Source: Psococerastis gibbosa (lineage: Eukaryota; Arthropoda; Insecta; Psocodea; Psocidae). Taken from it: a stretch of DNA of 64,000 nucleotides. The stretch is taken from positions 21,313,371 to 21,377,370 of the forward strand of contig OZ020487.1 of NCBI GenBank assembly GCA_963971405.1. Reading direction: 5' to 3'. Of this stretch, positions 35,131-44,900 are shown in pieces (within the stretch, counting starts at the first letter, position 1; every line of letters begins with the position of its first letter). The notes under the pieces were generated by a model, which was given only the letters and a program-made list of their open reading frames with translations, did no database searches and was not told the origin of the DNA. The position numbers and the translations under genes are program-made.

Positions 35131-36554
35131 GTGTGTGAAACGGGTGTGGCATTAACTATGGTACGGAGACGAATGATACTCTTGACCATAACGAAGCGAA
35201 AACAGGGACTATCACAGAAGCAACCTGAACTATGGGAAAGTACAATGTGAAACCTCAAGTTACTAATAAAAGGACGCGCAATTGTCAACCAAAGAAACTG
35301 GAGAGCGAGATTGCTGGCCGATCTAGGCATAGACTCAAATCAAATGCTTTGCATGTTAGAATGCTGTATTTAGATATTGTAGAAAATTTCGACTTCTTAT
35401 GTGTAGTGGGCTGCTTATTTCTATTGCAACCTATGTATTTTCCTGAATGGCAGATAATCATGCAGTATTAGATGTAGCAGGTTAGTAGGCTACTACTAAA
35501 GTTCTCCGGTTAAAATCAAAATTTGCCGGTGCATTCAAAGCACAGAATACCATAACATTATTCAAAGCTTCCATCGAGTTGGTATTAAATACATTTCAAT
35601 TTAAGTTGGACTATTTGGTATTTAATTGCTTTAACAAATAAATAGTGAGTTCAAATTCAAGTTAATCCCAATTGTAAGACACTTACCGTATCTATTTGAA
35701 ATGCTGTTAATTTTAAGCGAAGTTGGACAAAAAATAGAGTATTCTTAAGTTAAAAAATCACTTCACCAAAAATTTAAAACACCTTTTAATTACATTGTAG
35801 TATTATATGGTATATATAACACTGACATTAAATTAACTTTGGTTTTCCATATCCTCTAATTTCGGTCACCTTTTAATTCATCGCATATAAAAAATTGGAT
35901 GTATCTCTACATACATGTCTTAAGGGCCAACCGGAGTCGCCCATATTCCATTTTCTGTTAACTTCAATTTCTCATGAAATATGGAACGCAGAACAATGAA
36001 AAAATAGAGTCGCAAGAGGAATTTTTTCTCGTAATTTTGATATATGGTATGTGTCCTTAACCCCAATTTGCCACAGTTGATGAGCTCCTTCAACTTGAAC
36101 TCCTGAGTGACCATTATTTTTTGCGTATCAAGTTCACTGACTATAGCCGATCGGTATTGATGATTGCAGCATTTAACGTGCGCGGAAGCGCACGAGCCAA
36201 GTTTAGTATGTATGAAAATTAGGAGAAAAAATTCTTCTTGCGACTCAGCATTTTTTCATTGTTCTACGTTCGATATTTCACGAGCAATTGAAGTTTGAAC
36301 AGAAATGGAATATCGGCGACTCCGGTTTGCCCTTAAGATATAAGTGATATAACTATCTTACAATCGTGGTATAATTAAAAGATGACAAATTGTGGAGTGA
36401 CCCGTAAACTATGATCAACATTTCCTGTTAGTTTGGCAGTACTAATTCACTACCACCTCGTCCTCGTTATTATAGTAGGCCTATCAGCTTTCCCACTGCC
36501 ATTATTAGACCTAGAGAGATAGATGAAATAAATGCAACATTAATTTAGCCAATT

Positions 36555-36560
36555 TTTATT
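36555..36560 (-). terminator. Poly(A) signal of Psf2
   Basis: AATAAA on the minus strand, 23 bp after the Psf2 stop codon. It is the only canonical hexamer close downstream, so it is the likely 3'-end signal. Confidence 0.6.
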
Positions 36561-36582
36561 ACATTAAAAAAAGATTCCAATG

Positions 36583-37194
36583 CTACTGAACATTAAAAGC
36601 AAGACTACTGCGGGATGCTGCATTAATTGTTTCACTATGGGCACTGGGCACAGTTGAACCTGCAAGGACCGCTTTTTGTCCTCTTAGACGATTTAATATG
36701 TCCAGAGAGTAAGGGAGAAAAGGCCGCACGGAATTTATTTCCATAGAAGTTAGGTTATTTAACCAGGCATGACAACCACCTGACTTAAAAAATTTGTCCA
36801 CGGAACTTCTCAACTTGGCCAAACGCTTATCCCAAATGTCTTTAATAATAGTTCTAAGAGCATCAGCCCTGGGAATATCCCCCTCTGCGATTCTAATAAG
36901 AATTTGTGCTTCAATTATATAGTATTCACTAGGCACCTTACAGAAATATGTTGCCGTAGACTCCTCTTTTTTTAGTTCTTCAAGCCTTTCCAAATCCATC
37001 CAATCTGGCGCAACAATCGTGCACTTTTGGCGGGCTTTCAGGTTTGTGGCTAGCCAAATTGGTACGCGAAGGGGTATGCCGGCTCGGAAAGGCCCAACAT
37101 CTCCCGAAATCAGATGAATCTTCTTAAAGTTAAACTTTGGCACTATTTCTACAAGTTCATTTTCAGCCAAAAATTCAATTTCTGCAGGGTCCAT
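36583..37194 (-). CDS. Psf2: GINS complex subunit Psf2
   Basis: Psf2 is one of four GINS subunits. With MCM2-7 and Cdc45 it forms the replicative helicase in the nucleus. The frame is a single exon of 203 residues, close to the usual size of about 185-200. The start chosen is MDPAEIEFLAENELVEI, six codons inside the longest frame, because family members begin MDAAE-EFLAE. Conserved blocks visible are ISGDVGPFRAGIP, VPIWLATNLKARQKC, DWMDLERLEEL, IPRADALRTIIKDIWDKRLAKLR and LTSMEINSVRPFL. The C-terminal tail is Ser/Ala-rich and poorly conserved, as in other animals. A polyadenylation hexamer lies about 20 bp past the stop. The gene is head-to-head with MCM9. Absence of introns could raise the idea of a retrocopy, but no poly(A) tail or target duplication is visible and the frame is intact. 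Confidence 0.96.
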   Translation of the reverse strand: MDPAEIEFLAENELVEIVPKFNFKKIHLISGDVGPFRAGIPLRVPIWLATNLKARQKCTIVAPDWMDLERLEELKKEESTATYFCKVPSEYYIIEAQILIRIAEGDIPRADALRTIIKDIWDKRLAKLRSSVDKFFKSGGCHAWLNNLTSMEINSVRPFLPYSLDILNRLRGQKAVLAGSTVPSAHSETINAASRSSLAFNVQ

Positions 37195-37400
37195 TATAAA
37201 ATATTTCACCAATCAGTGCCTTGTCAGCTTTCCAGTTTCCTTTTGCTAGTTTTGCTTTGTTTATAATTTATTTGTTTACCTCTAACGTGGTAATAGACCT
37301 GACCATTATACGAAAAACGACCAAAGATTAAGGAACAGATAGAGATGGTGCAGATTACAGCGCGCCACAGCTCGTTGCAGAAACTGTAAGTTCTGTGTTA
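37195..37400. promoter_or_regulatory. Psf2 upstream region and possible MCM9 first non-coding exon
   Basis: The segment holds ACGTGGTA near 37285. It also holds a block at about 37335-37400 that ends in a plus-strand splice donor, AAACT|GTAAGT at 37385. The MCM9 start exon at 41982 is preceded by a good acceptor (TATTATAG), so a 5' UTR exon here spliced to it is plausible. A diverged inverted copy of this block lies at 41667-41735. Confidence 0.4.
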
Positions 37401-37664
37401 AAATGTTGCGAACTTTCATAAGTTTCAGTGTAATTTGTTTTAAAGTTTTGAAAGCAATAAAGTATGTTGGGAATGATTATACGATTTTTAAAAATTTAGT
37501 ATATATTTTTTCAGTTTTAAAGTTATGAATAATCTCATCGCAAACTTTGTAGCTGAGTGTTTGGCGATTTTTTAAGCAGAATGAAGACTGAACACTCCCC
37601 AGAAATAGTTATACACCAGCTCTTTTTTTAAGTTTTTTCGTAATCTCAACAGTTTCAGGTAGGC

Positions 37665-38087
37665 ATATAGGTAGGTAGCCATATAGGTATAATATTTATT
37701 ATAACTTAGATAAGTTAAGTATCTACATAATAGTTTCCTTAAAACTAACTTATCAATTTTTAATGCACAAATGACGGATTATTGACAGAAGGAATAGCCG
37801 TCTAATGGACTATGACCTATGGCGTGTATTCCACTTGTAATAATTTCTTCAATTGTGCATTAAACAATGATGAGAATTTTGTTTTAAGGAGACTATTATG
37901 TAGACAGCCTACTTAACATATCTATTATAAATTTAGTTATAAGATGGTAGCAAGTCTCTATATTATAACTTAATTTAATATATATATATTAGTTAAGTAT
38001 CTACATTATATTCCACTTGAAACAGAAATCATTTTTTGACGCACAAATGAAGAAAATATGACAAGTGGAATACCCGGTACACGCCTA
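37665..38087. mobile_element. Decayed long hairpin MITE
   Basis: Shares AAGGAGACTATTATGTAGA, AAGTTAAGTATCTACATAATAG and GATGGTAGCAAG with the element at 8718-8987. The arms are partly duplicated and the borders uncertain. It lies between Psf2 and the dead Gypsy element. Confidence 0.6.
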
Positions 38088-39326
38088 TGGTGTTAATGCA
38101 TGTAAAACAACTGAAACTCCACCAGACGATATGAAATATCGAAATCTGAATGGGCAAGTCCCTTCCATATTGTAAATAAGAGAGATGGTGGTTTTCGAGT
38201 CTGCGGAGATTATCGTGGTCTGAATACAATGACATTCCAGATCGTTACCCGATTCCTAGATTAGAAGATTTTCATTCTATATTACCTGGCACTTCAATTC
38301 ACTCCAAAGTGAATTTATTAAAAGCGTATTATCAGATACCAATAGCTGAAGAGGATAAAAAGAAAGCTGCTATAACTACTCTATTTGGACTGATTGAATT
38401 TAATGTAATGAGTTTCGGTCTACGAAATGCACCAAACTGTTTTCAACGATTTATACACCAAGTTTTTCAAGGTATGAATTTCGTCTTTCCGTATCTTGAC
38501 GAAGTCCTTATTGCCTCTTCCGAAGAAGTTCAACATAGAGATCATTTGCGACAGGTTTTTCACAGACTTAATAAATATGGCCTGCTCATCAACATGTCAA
38601 AATCAACGTTTTGCGTTCCGCATCTTGAGTTTTTGGGATATATGGTATCATCTGAAGGTACACGCCCACTTCAATCCAAGGTACAAGCAATCGTGGACTA
38701 TGCACTTCCCAAAACATTGCAGGAATTACGCACGTTTCTGGGAATGCTGAATTTCTACAGGCCTTACTTGCCTAATGCAGCCACACTACAAGCAAGCCTC
38801 CAAGAAATGCTGAAAGGTGCAAGGAAGAAGGACAAACGACCAGTGCCGTGGACTGAAGACACTAGGTTAAAATTTCAACAGTGCAAAGATGGCCTGGCTA
38901 ATGCAACGCTGCTGATATACATAAACCCTTCATATCCACTGGCAGTTTTCAGCGATGCATCCGACGTAGCACTTGGTGCTGTGTTACAACAATTTGACGG
39001 GCAACATTGGCAACCTATTGCGTTCTATTCGAAAAAACTTAATGGTCCAGCATTGTCATACAGCACGTATGATAAGGAACTATTGGCTATATATTCTGCC
39101 ATTAAACACTTCCAACCCTTATTGGAAGCTCGTGAATATTGTGAATTTACGGATCATAAACCTCTCATATTTGCGTTTCAATTTGTAAATTCAAGCACAT
39201 ATGCACTTAAATTACGTCAACTACAATACATATCACAATATACAACCGATATTCGACACATCAGTGGAGTCAACAATACAGTCGCAGACACTTTGTCATG
39301 ACTGGATGTCATAACTACCAATTACA

Positions 39327-39655
39327 TTGTAGTATTATATGGTATATATAACACTGACATTAAATTAACTTTGGTTGAAGAGGTAACCTCCTCGTTATAA
39401 CCGAAATTAGAGGATATGGCAAAAACTGGGCTTGGCGGGATTCGAACCCACGATTTACGCCTAACCGGGGCGTCGTCTTAACCGCTGGACCACAAGAAGA
39501 CGACGCCCCGGTTAGGCGTAGATCGTGGGTTCGAATCCCGCCAAGCCCAGTTTTTGCCATATCCTCTAATTTCGGTCATAACGAGGAGGTTACCTCTTCA
39601 ACCAAAGTTAATTTAATGTCAGTGTTATATATACCATATAATACTACAATGTAAT
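39327..39655. repeat. Near-perfect palindrome with tRNA-like arms
   Basis: Two arms of about 160 bp mirror each other around position 39495. From outside to inside each arm contains ACATTGTAGTATTATATGG, AACTTTGGTTGAAGAGGTAA, ATTAGAGGATATGGCAAAAA, then tRNA-like sequence with B box GGTTCGAATCC. Only the left arm, read on the minus strand, keeps the A-box region. The palindrome sits in a larger insertion within the Gypsy pol. The flank motif ATAACTACCAAT is repeated at 39310 and 39901. Fragments of the same family lie at about 282-365, 3165-3335, 13835-13880, 23934-23976 and 35794-35866. Confidence 0.85.
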
Positions 39656-39799
39656 GAATAAAGCATTGCCTTTATGCAATTAAGTCAGCTCACAGACCTG
39701 TTCGGTTAGATAGTTGTGTAGTTGTGCTAACCTGTCTAGCAACGCGAATCATGTCAATTAGAGCATAAGTAGAGGATTTGGCATTTACTGGGCTTGTCG

Positions 39800-39872
39800 G
39801 GGCTTGTGGTCCAGCGGTTAAGACGACGCCCCGGTTAGGCGTAGATCGTGGGTTCGAATCCCGCCAAGCCCA
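39800..39872 (+). tRNA. tRNA-like cloverleaf carried by a repeat, probably a pseudogene
   Basis: Seventy-three nucleotides fold as a standard tRNA. The acceptor stem GGGCTTG/CAAGCCC pairs fully. The A box is TGGTCCAGCGG. The anticodon stem ACGCC/GGCGT encloses the loop CCGGTTA. The T arm is GTGGG-TTCGAAT-CCCGC, and the discriminator is A. Positions 34-36 read GGT, which would decode ACC (Thr), but position 33 is C rather than the near-universal U and the D stem has a mismatch. It lies in a repeat whose other copies carry the same tRNA part, so it is more likely a tRNA-derived module than a working tRNA gene. Confidence 0.5.
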
Positions 39873-41243
39873 GTTTTTGCCAAATCCTCTAATTTCGGTT
39901 ATAACTACCAATGTTTTGGACAATAATGAACTCGCAGACGCTCAACAAGACGACGCAGAATTCAAGTCTTTATTAGATAACCCCTGCTTCGTCTGGAAAA
40001 CCAAACTCTTCCGTCAAGTAAATTGTTGTGGTGTGATATTTCTACTTCCAACGTTCGTCCATATAGGCCAAAGTCATTTCGTAAACAAATCTTCAATCCT
40101 TTCCATAACATGGCGCACCCAGGAATTCGAACTACTGTGAAGCTAATTACAAAGCGTTTTGTATGGCCAAGCATGAACAAAGACCTTCGTTTATGGGCAA
40201 AGACCTGTGTACTCTGCCAGAAGAGCAAAGTACAGGGACATACTAAATCTCCATATGGTGTTTTTGATGAACCAGACGACAGATTTAGTGTTGTGCACAT
40301 CGATATTATTGGTCCATACCCACCATCAGCCGATGGTTACCCTTATTGTCTCACATATTTAGACAGATGCACCAATTGGCTCGAAGTTATTCCAATGAAA
40401 AACATCACTGCAGAGATGGTAGCAAGAACTTTATACGACAACTGGATTGCTCGTTTCGGAGTACCATCACTCATAGTAACCGATCGTGGAACTCAATTTG
40501 AATCCTCAACGTTTAGACACCTTAGTTCAATTTGTGGTGCTAAAGTTCGTCATACTACAGCATATCATCCACAATGCAATGGGAAAGTGGAGGGAAGCCA
40601 TCGCACGATAAAAGCGGCACTTCGAGCTCATCAGTCATCAGATTGGAATTTGGATCTCAAAGTTGCCAACCATTCTGCTTAGTCTCCGCACCGCCCTATC
40701 GGATGAAAAACAAAACACTCCAGCTCAATTGACGTATGGTACGACCTTAAAATTGCCTGGTGAATTTTTCAAAGAATCCAAAACAACCGAACTGTCTGAC
40801 AGTTTTGTGCAGAAGCTTTTCAGTGCAATGGAAACAATGAAGCCCAACGCAAGAGACCAAATTACCACCCATCTGTGTTTGTGCATTAGGACTTATCTAA
40901 TACGTCTCAGGTGTTCGTAAGGTGCGACAAAGTACAACCACCGTTGAGTCCACCCTATGCTGGACCGATCAAGTTTAATCAAGGAATCCAAAATATTTTA
41001 CATTGCAAATTAACCAGAGGGAGGTGACAGTGTCCATAGACCGTCTTAAGCCAGCAGCATATATACTTCATTCAGAACTAGAAGAAAGCAATCTCAATCA
41101 TCAATTAATATCAAAAAAGTGACGTTTGCACCAGCTCCTACAACCACATCTAGCAGAAAAATCAATAAGCCGAGACGGTTCATGATGTAGCTTCACTAAG
41201 CCCTGTTTTTCGCGCATTCTACCTCAATTTTAAGAGGGAGGAA

Positions 41244-41375
41244 TGTGGCGGAGTGGAAAATACTTGTAGCTATGAGCTACCTTGCAAGAAAGGAATGTTA
41301 TTGTTTTGTTTTTAAAAATGCTCGACACAAACCTTAGAAACAATAAAAAGAGTTTTTTTTATTAATAACGTTTAA
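41244..41375 (+). repeat. Putative 3' LTR remnant of the decayed Gypsy element
   Basis: Follows a polypurine tract and starts TGTGGCGGAGTGG. It contains AATAAA near 41340 and a T-rich run, then meets a truncated TTAA-family MITE near 41385. No second copy of this LTR exists in the window, so its right border is approximate. Confidence 0.5.
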
Positions 41376-41384
41376 TTTCAATAA

Positions 41385-41663
41385 CTACTTCATGCATCAT
41401 ATAATAAGGTATTTTTAGATTCGGAATTGTAGTTTTTTTTTTATAAAATCGCTTTTACGTGAAAAGTTATTGTTTATAAAATATCTGCATGTTTATGAAA
41501 AAACTACAATTTCAAAAATTAAAAATATCTTATTATATGATGCATGAAGTAGTCTTCTACAACTTGATGAGCCAAATCTTTAATAACATGCTTAGTTAAT
41601 TAAATAAAAAATAAAAAGGAATAAATTTCGGGTTGCCAATTTCCTACTACGGGCTGTACACTC
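41385..41663. mobile_element. TTAA-family MITE, copy 4 (left end lost)
   Basis: It begins inside the arm (ACTACTTCATGCATCATA) directly after the Gypsy LTR remnant and ends at ACACTC plus TTAA. The TTAA at its right end lies within the inverted duplication described at 41667-41735. Confidence 0.75.
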
Positions 41664-41666
41664 TTA

Positions 41667-41735
41667 ACAAAGAACTTACAGTTTCCGCCACGAGGTGTGG
41701 CGCGCTGTGATCTGCACCATCTCTATCGAGTATCG
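41667..41735 (-). repeat. Inverted copy of the Psf2/MCM9 promoter-side block
   Basis: Its reverse complement matches 37335-37400 at about 58 of 64 bases, including GATAGAGATGGTGCAGAT, ACAGCGCGCCACA and AAACTGTAAGTTCT. Weaker similarity extends further to about 41760. It is cut on the left by a TTAA MITE. Confidence 0.8.
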
Positions 41736-41981
41736 ACATTTTTGCCGCCTTTTCGTTTTCAACGCCATTAAAATTTGATTATTTTGATATTTGATTTTTG
41801 ATTGCAAAATGCAATTTGCAAAACAAATATACAAAATTAAAAATCAAACGCAAACCTCCAAATATCCAAAATCGAATTTCTAATGCAATGCAAAGTTTAA
41901 ACTGTATACCTAACTAGATTTTATAACATCCTTGAAACCTACTATTACTATTATTATACTTATATTATAGGCAAACCAAAA

Positions 41982-44900
41982 ATGTCGGAAAGTAAAAGAT
42001 CGGAGACTGATGAGCAAACGAGTATACATTTCAAGCGTAAGCATTTATTTGATTAATTCAGTAGTATTAGTATTGAAATATATTCTGTTTTCATTGAGTG
42101 TACTAGCAGATGTTAATAAATACCGGTAGGCGTTATTAGGCATGCCCGCCTGCCGCTTTATCATGACTGGTATAACACCGCTTGTAGTTGTTTAAAGCAG
42201 CCGGGCGCTACTGCTCAAGGTGAGCTTTCGTCTCTCGCCACCTCTCCAGAAATTCTGGGGTATTCTACCAAGCGGCCAGTAACTTCTTTCGCAGGTCACC
42301 TGTTGGCTGATCATGCTATTGTTGTATTTGAGCATATATATACTGGAAGGCAAAGGTCCCATTGGCATGATAATTCATATTTTAAGCAAGAATTGTTATG
42401 CAATCATCTGGCCATGTCACTTTCATTAAGTTTCTCATAAGCAATAAGTGCCTATACAATGCAAAAGCTCTACATAAGATGGGCTCCAAGTATTATTAAT
42501 AACTACGCTACGCCGACCTTCAACTCTCGCTGAAATGGGTTGAACATAACCAAATTTTGTTATTTTATTGGGGGTAGCTTAACTAGACCTTTACCCTGAA
42601 TGCTGATGTAACATCAAACATGGTCCAGGTTAATGTCATTTCGGTGTCTCGTCTCACTATAGGTAGCTTTGAAATATGCATAACTTTTGACATATTCAGG
42701 TTTATCTTCAGGTTATTGGCTACAAGCCAGTAGAAAACAGTGCCAAATCAAATTCGTCATTCATAGTCAGAGCCTGGTTTAGGAATTTTCCCCCACTAGG
42801 CTACTCAGAATTACCCCCCCCCCCCCCCACGTCTGGGACTTTTTTAATCTTTCTATTTAAATAATTGTAACGAATTTAGGGTCAAATTTAATTATATTCT
42901 GCAACCAGCAGCCTAATCGAGGCGATTATAATACCGGTATTTATTTAATCCCCTGGTAGTAAAAATGTAAACAAGATAATTTTGTGATGGAAAGTGCTAT
43001 TCAAAATTTGTTGGTTTACAGTTATAATCCTAGGGTATTTATTTAACCCCGGTATTATAATCCCCTCGATCAGGCTGCTGGTATTAAAAATGTAAACAGG
43101 ATAATTTTATAATGAAAAGTGCTATTCAAATTTTGTTTATTTACATTTTTAATACCAGGCGATTAAATAAATACCGGTGGACAATAGGCTTAAGTGCACA
43201 CAGGTAACACCTGTACCCCAATTAATAAAAAAAAATACCGGTATTATAATCGCCATGATCAGGCTGCTGGTACTCCAGCGAGAATTTGCCGCTCCCCAAA
43301 TTCTGCCGCCCAGCAGCCTGATCGTTTACAGTTATAATCCTAGGGTATTTATTTAACCCCGGTATTATAATCCCCTCGATCAGGCTGCTGGTATTAAAAA
43401 TGTAAACGGGATAATTTTATAATGAAAAGTGCTATTCAAATTTTGTTTATTTACATTTTTAATACCAGGCGATTAAATAAATACCGGTGGACAATAGGCT
43501 TAAGTGCACACAGGTAACACCTGTACCCCAATTAATAAAAAAAATACCGGTATTATAATCGCCATGATCAGGCTGCTGGTACTCCAGCGAGAATTTGCCG
43601 CTCCCCAAATTCTGCCGCCCAGCAGCCTGATCGATGCGATTATAATACCGGTATTTATTTAATCCCCTGGTAATAAAAATGTAAACAAGATAATTTTATA
43701 ATGAAAAGTGATATTCAAAATTTATTTGTTTACAGTTATAATCCTAGGGTATTTATTTAACCCCGGTATTAGAATCGCCTCGATCAGGCTGCTGGGCTGT
43801 AGCCCAGTTAGCCCAGTGGGTAGATCAGGCCCTGAATCATAGCATCAATGAGATTCTGTATGTCGGTTCCACGGCAGTAAAGTAGCGTGTCATCGGCAAG
43901 CATGTGTATCGTTTCAGCCTCCTCTCCATGAAGGGATCCATGGCCGGCTTTGTAGCTTCCTACCCTCATGCTCGCTCTGTATACGAGTTTGGTGTTTAAT
44001 CATTCCCTCCACTCACCCAATTCACCGAATTCTTTGAGCTTTAGCTAAACGTACGATGTTTTGTCTCGATGTTTACTAGTTATTTACAGTACCTATCTGA
44101 TTTTCGGATGTTCTATGATTTCGGTTTAATGCACTTCATCGTGTTTTTCCAGAGTAGGTAATAATAATACCAGGCATATGCCGATATTTTTTATCATAAC
44201 CTGAGATTAATTAACTGTATACAAGATCATTTTAGAAAGGAAAGTGCTATTCAAAATTGTTTACATTTTTAATCTCAGGTTAAGAGTGTACAGCCCGTAG
44301 GAAAGTGGCAGCCCGAAATTTAATACTTTTTATTTTTTATTTAATTAAATAAGCATGTTATTAAAGATTTGGCTCGTCAAAGTTGCAGAAGACTACTTCA
44401 TGCATCATATAATAAGGTATTTTTAGTTTTCAAAATTGTAGTTTTTTTATAAAATCGATAATACGTGAAAACTTATTGTATATAAAATATTTGAGGGTAC
44501 TAAAAGCAAAAGGTTCCAGTTCCACTTAACTAAATTTTTCAGGAGGCCAAAAACTGTATAGGTTAGCTCATAACGTACGATTAGGAATCTGATTCTTTCA
44601 CGCTACATTTTAACACTTAGGAAGTCCCATTTTGCTCCTAACAACACTGTCACTTTGTACCCCTTTACTAGACGATTCCGACAACTCAATATTGCAAAAA
44701 AAAATGGAACTGGAACCTTTTGCTTCTGAAAAAACTACGATTTCGAAATTAAAAATATCTTATAATATGATGCATAAAGTAGTCTTCTACAACTTTGATG
44801 AGCCAAATCTTTAATAACATGCTTAGTTAATGAAATAAAAAATATTAAATTTCGGGCTGCCAATTTCCAACGGGCTGTACACTCTTAAGATAAAAAATTA

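Larger units (their letters stand above)
38090..41245 (+). pseudogene. Decayed Ty3/Gypsy pol (RT, RNase H, integrase)
   Basis: Remains of a Gypsy-type pol. Reverse transcriptase is readable from about 38180 (RDGGFRVCGDYRGLN) through an open frame of 330 codons at 38309-39301. The catalytic box reads YLDE instead of YxDD, so the enzyme would be dead. RNase H follows (FSDASDVALGAVLQQ, STYDKELLAIY, TDHKPLIF). The frame is broken by an insertion at about 39318-39907 containing a palindromic tRNA-bearing element. It resumes with TTNVLDNNELADAQQDDAEF and then integrase at 40023-40682 (HPGIRTTVKLITKRFVWPSM, C-x2-C, HIDIIGPYPPS, VTDRGTQFES, NGKVEGSHR). A frameshift near 40680 separates the integrase tail (40663-40920). 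A purine-rich tract AGAGGGAGGAA lies directly before the putative 3' LTR. Gag and the 5' LTR were not found. Confidence 0.9.

Noticed and set aside
36583..37194. Psf2 as a processed retrocopy
   Set aside because: Frame intact, own poly(A) signal, divergent promoter arrangement, and no poly(A) tract or target duplication.
39778..40140. 120-codon frame starting in the tRNA-like repeat
   Set aside because: It joins repeat DNA to out-of-context Gypsy pol remains by chance.
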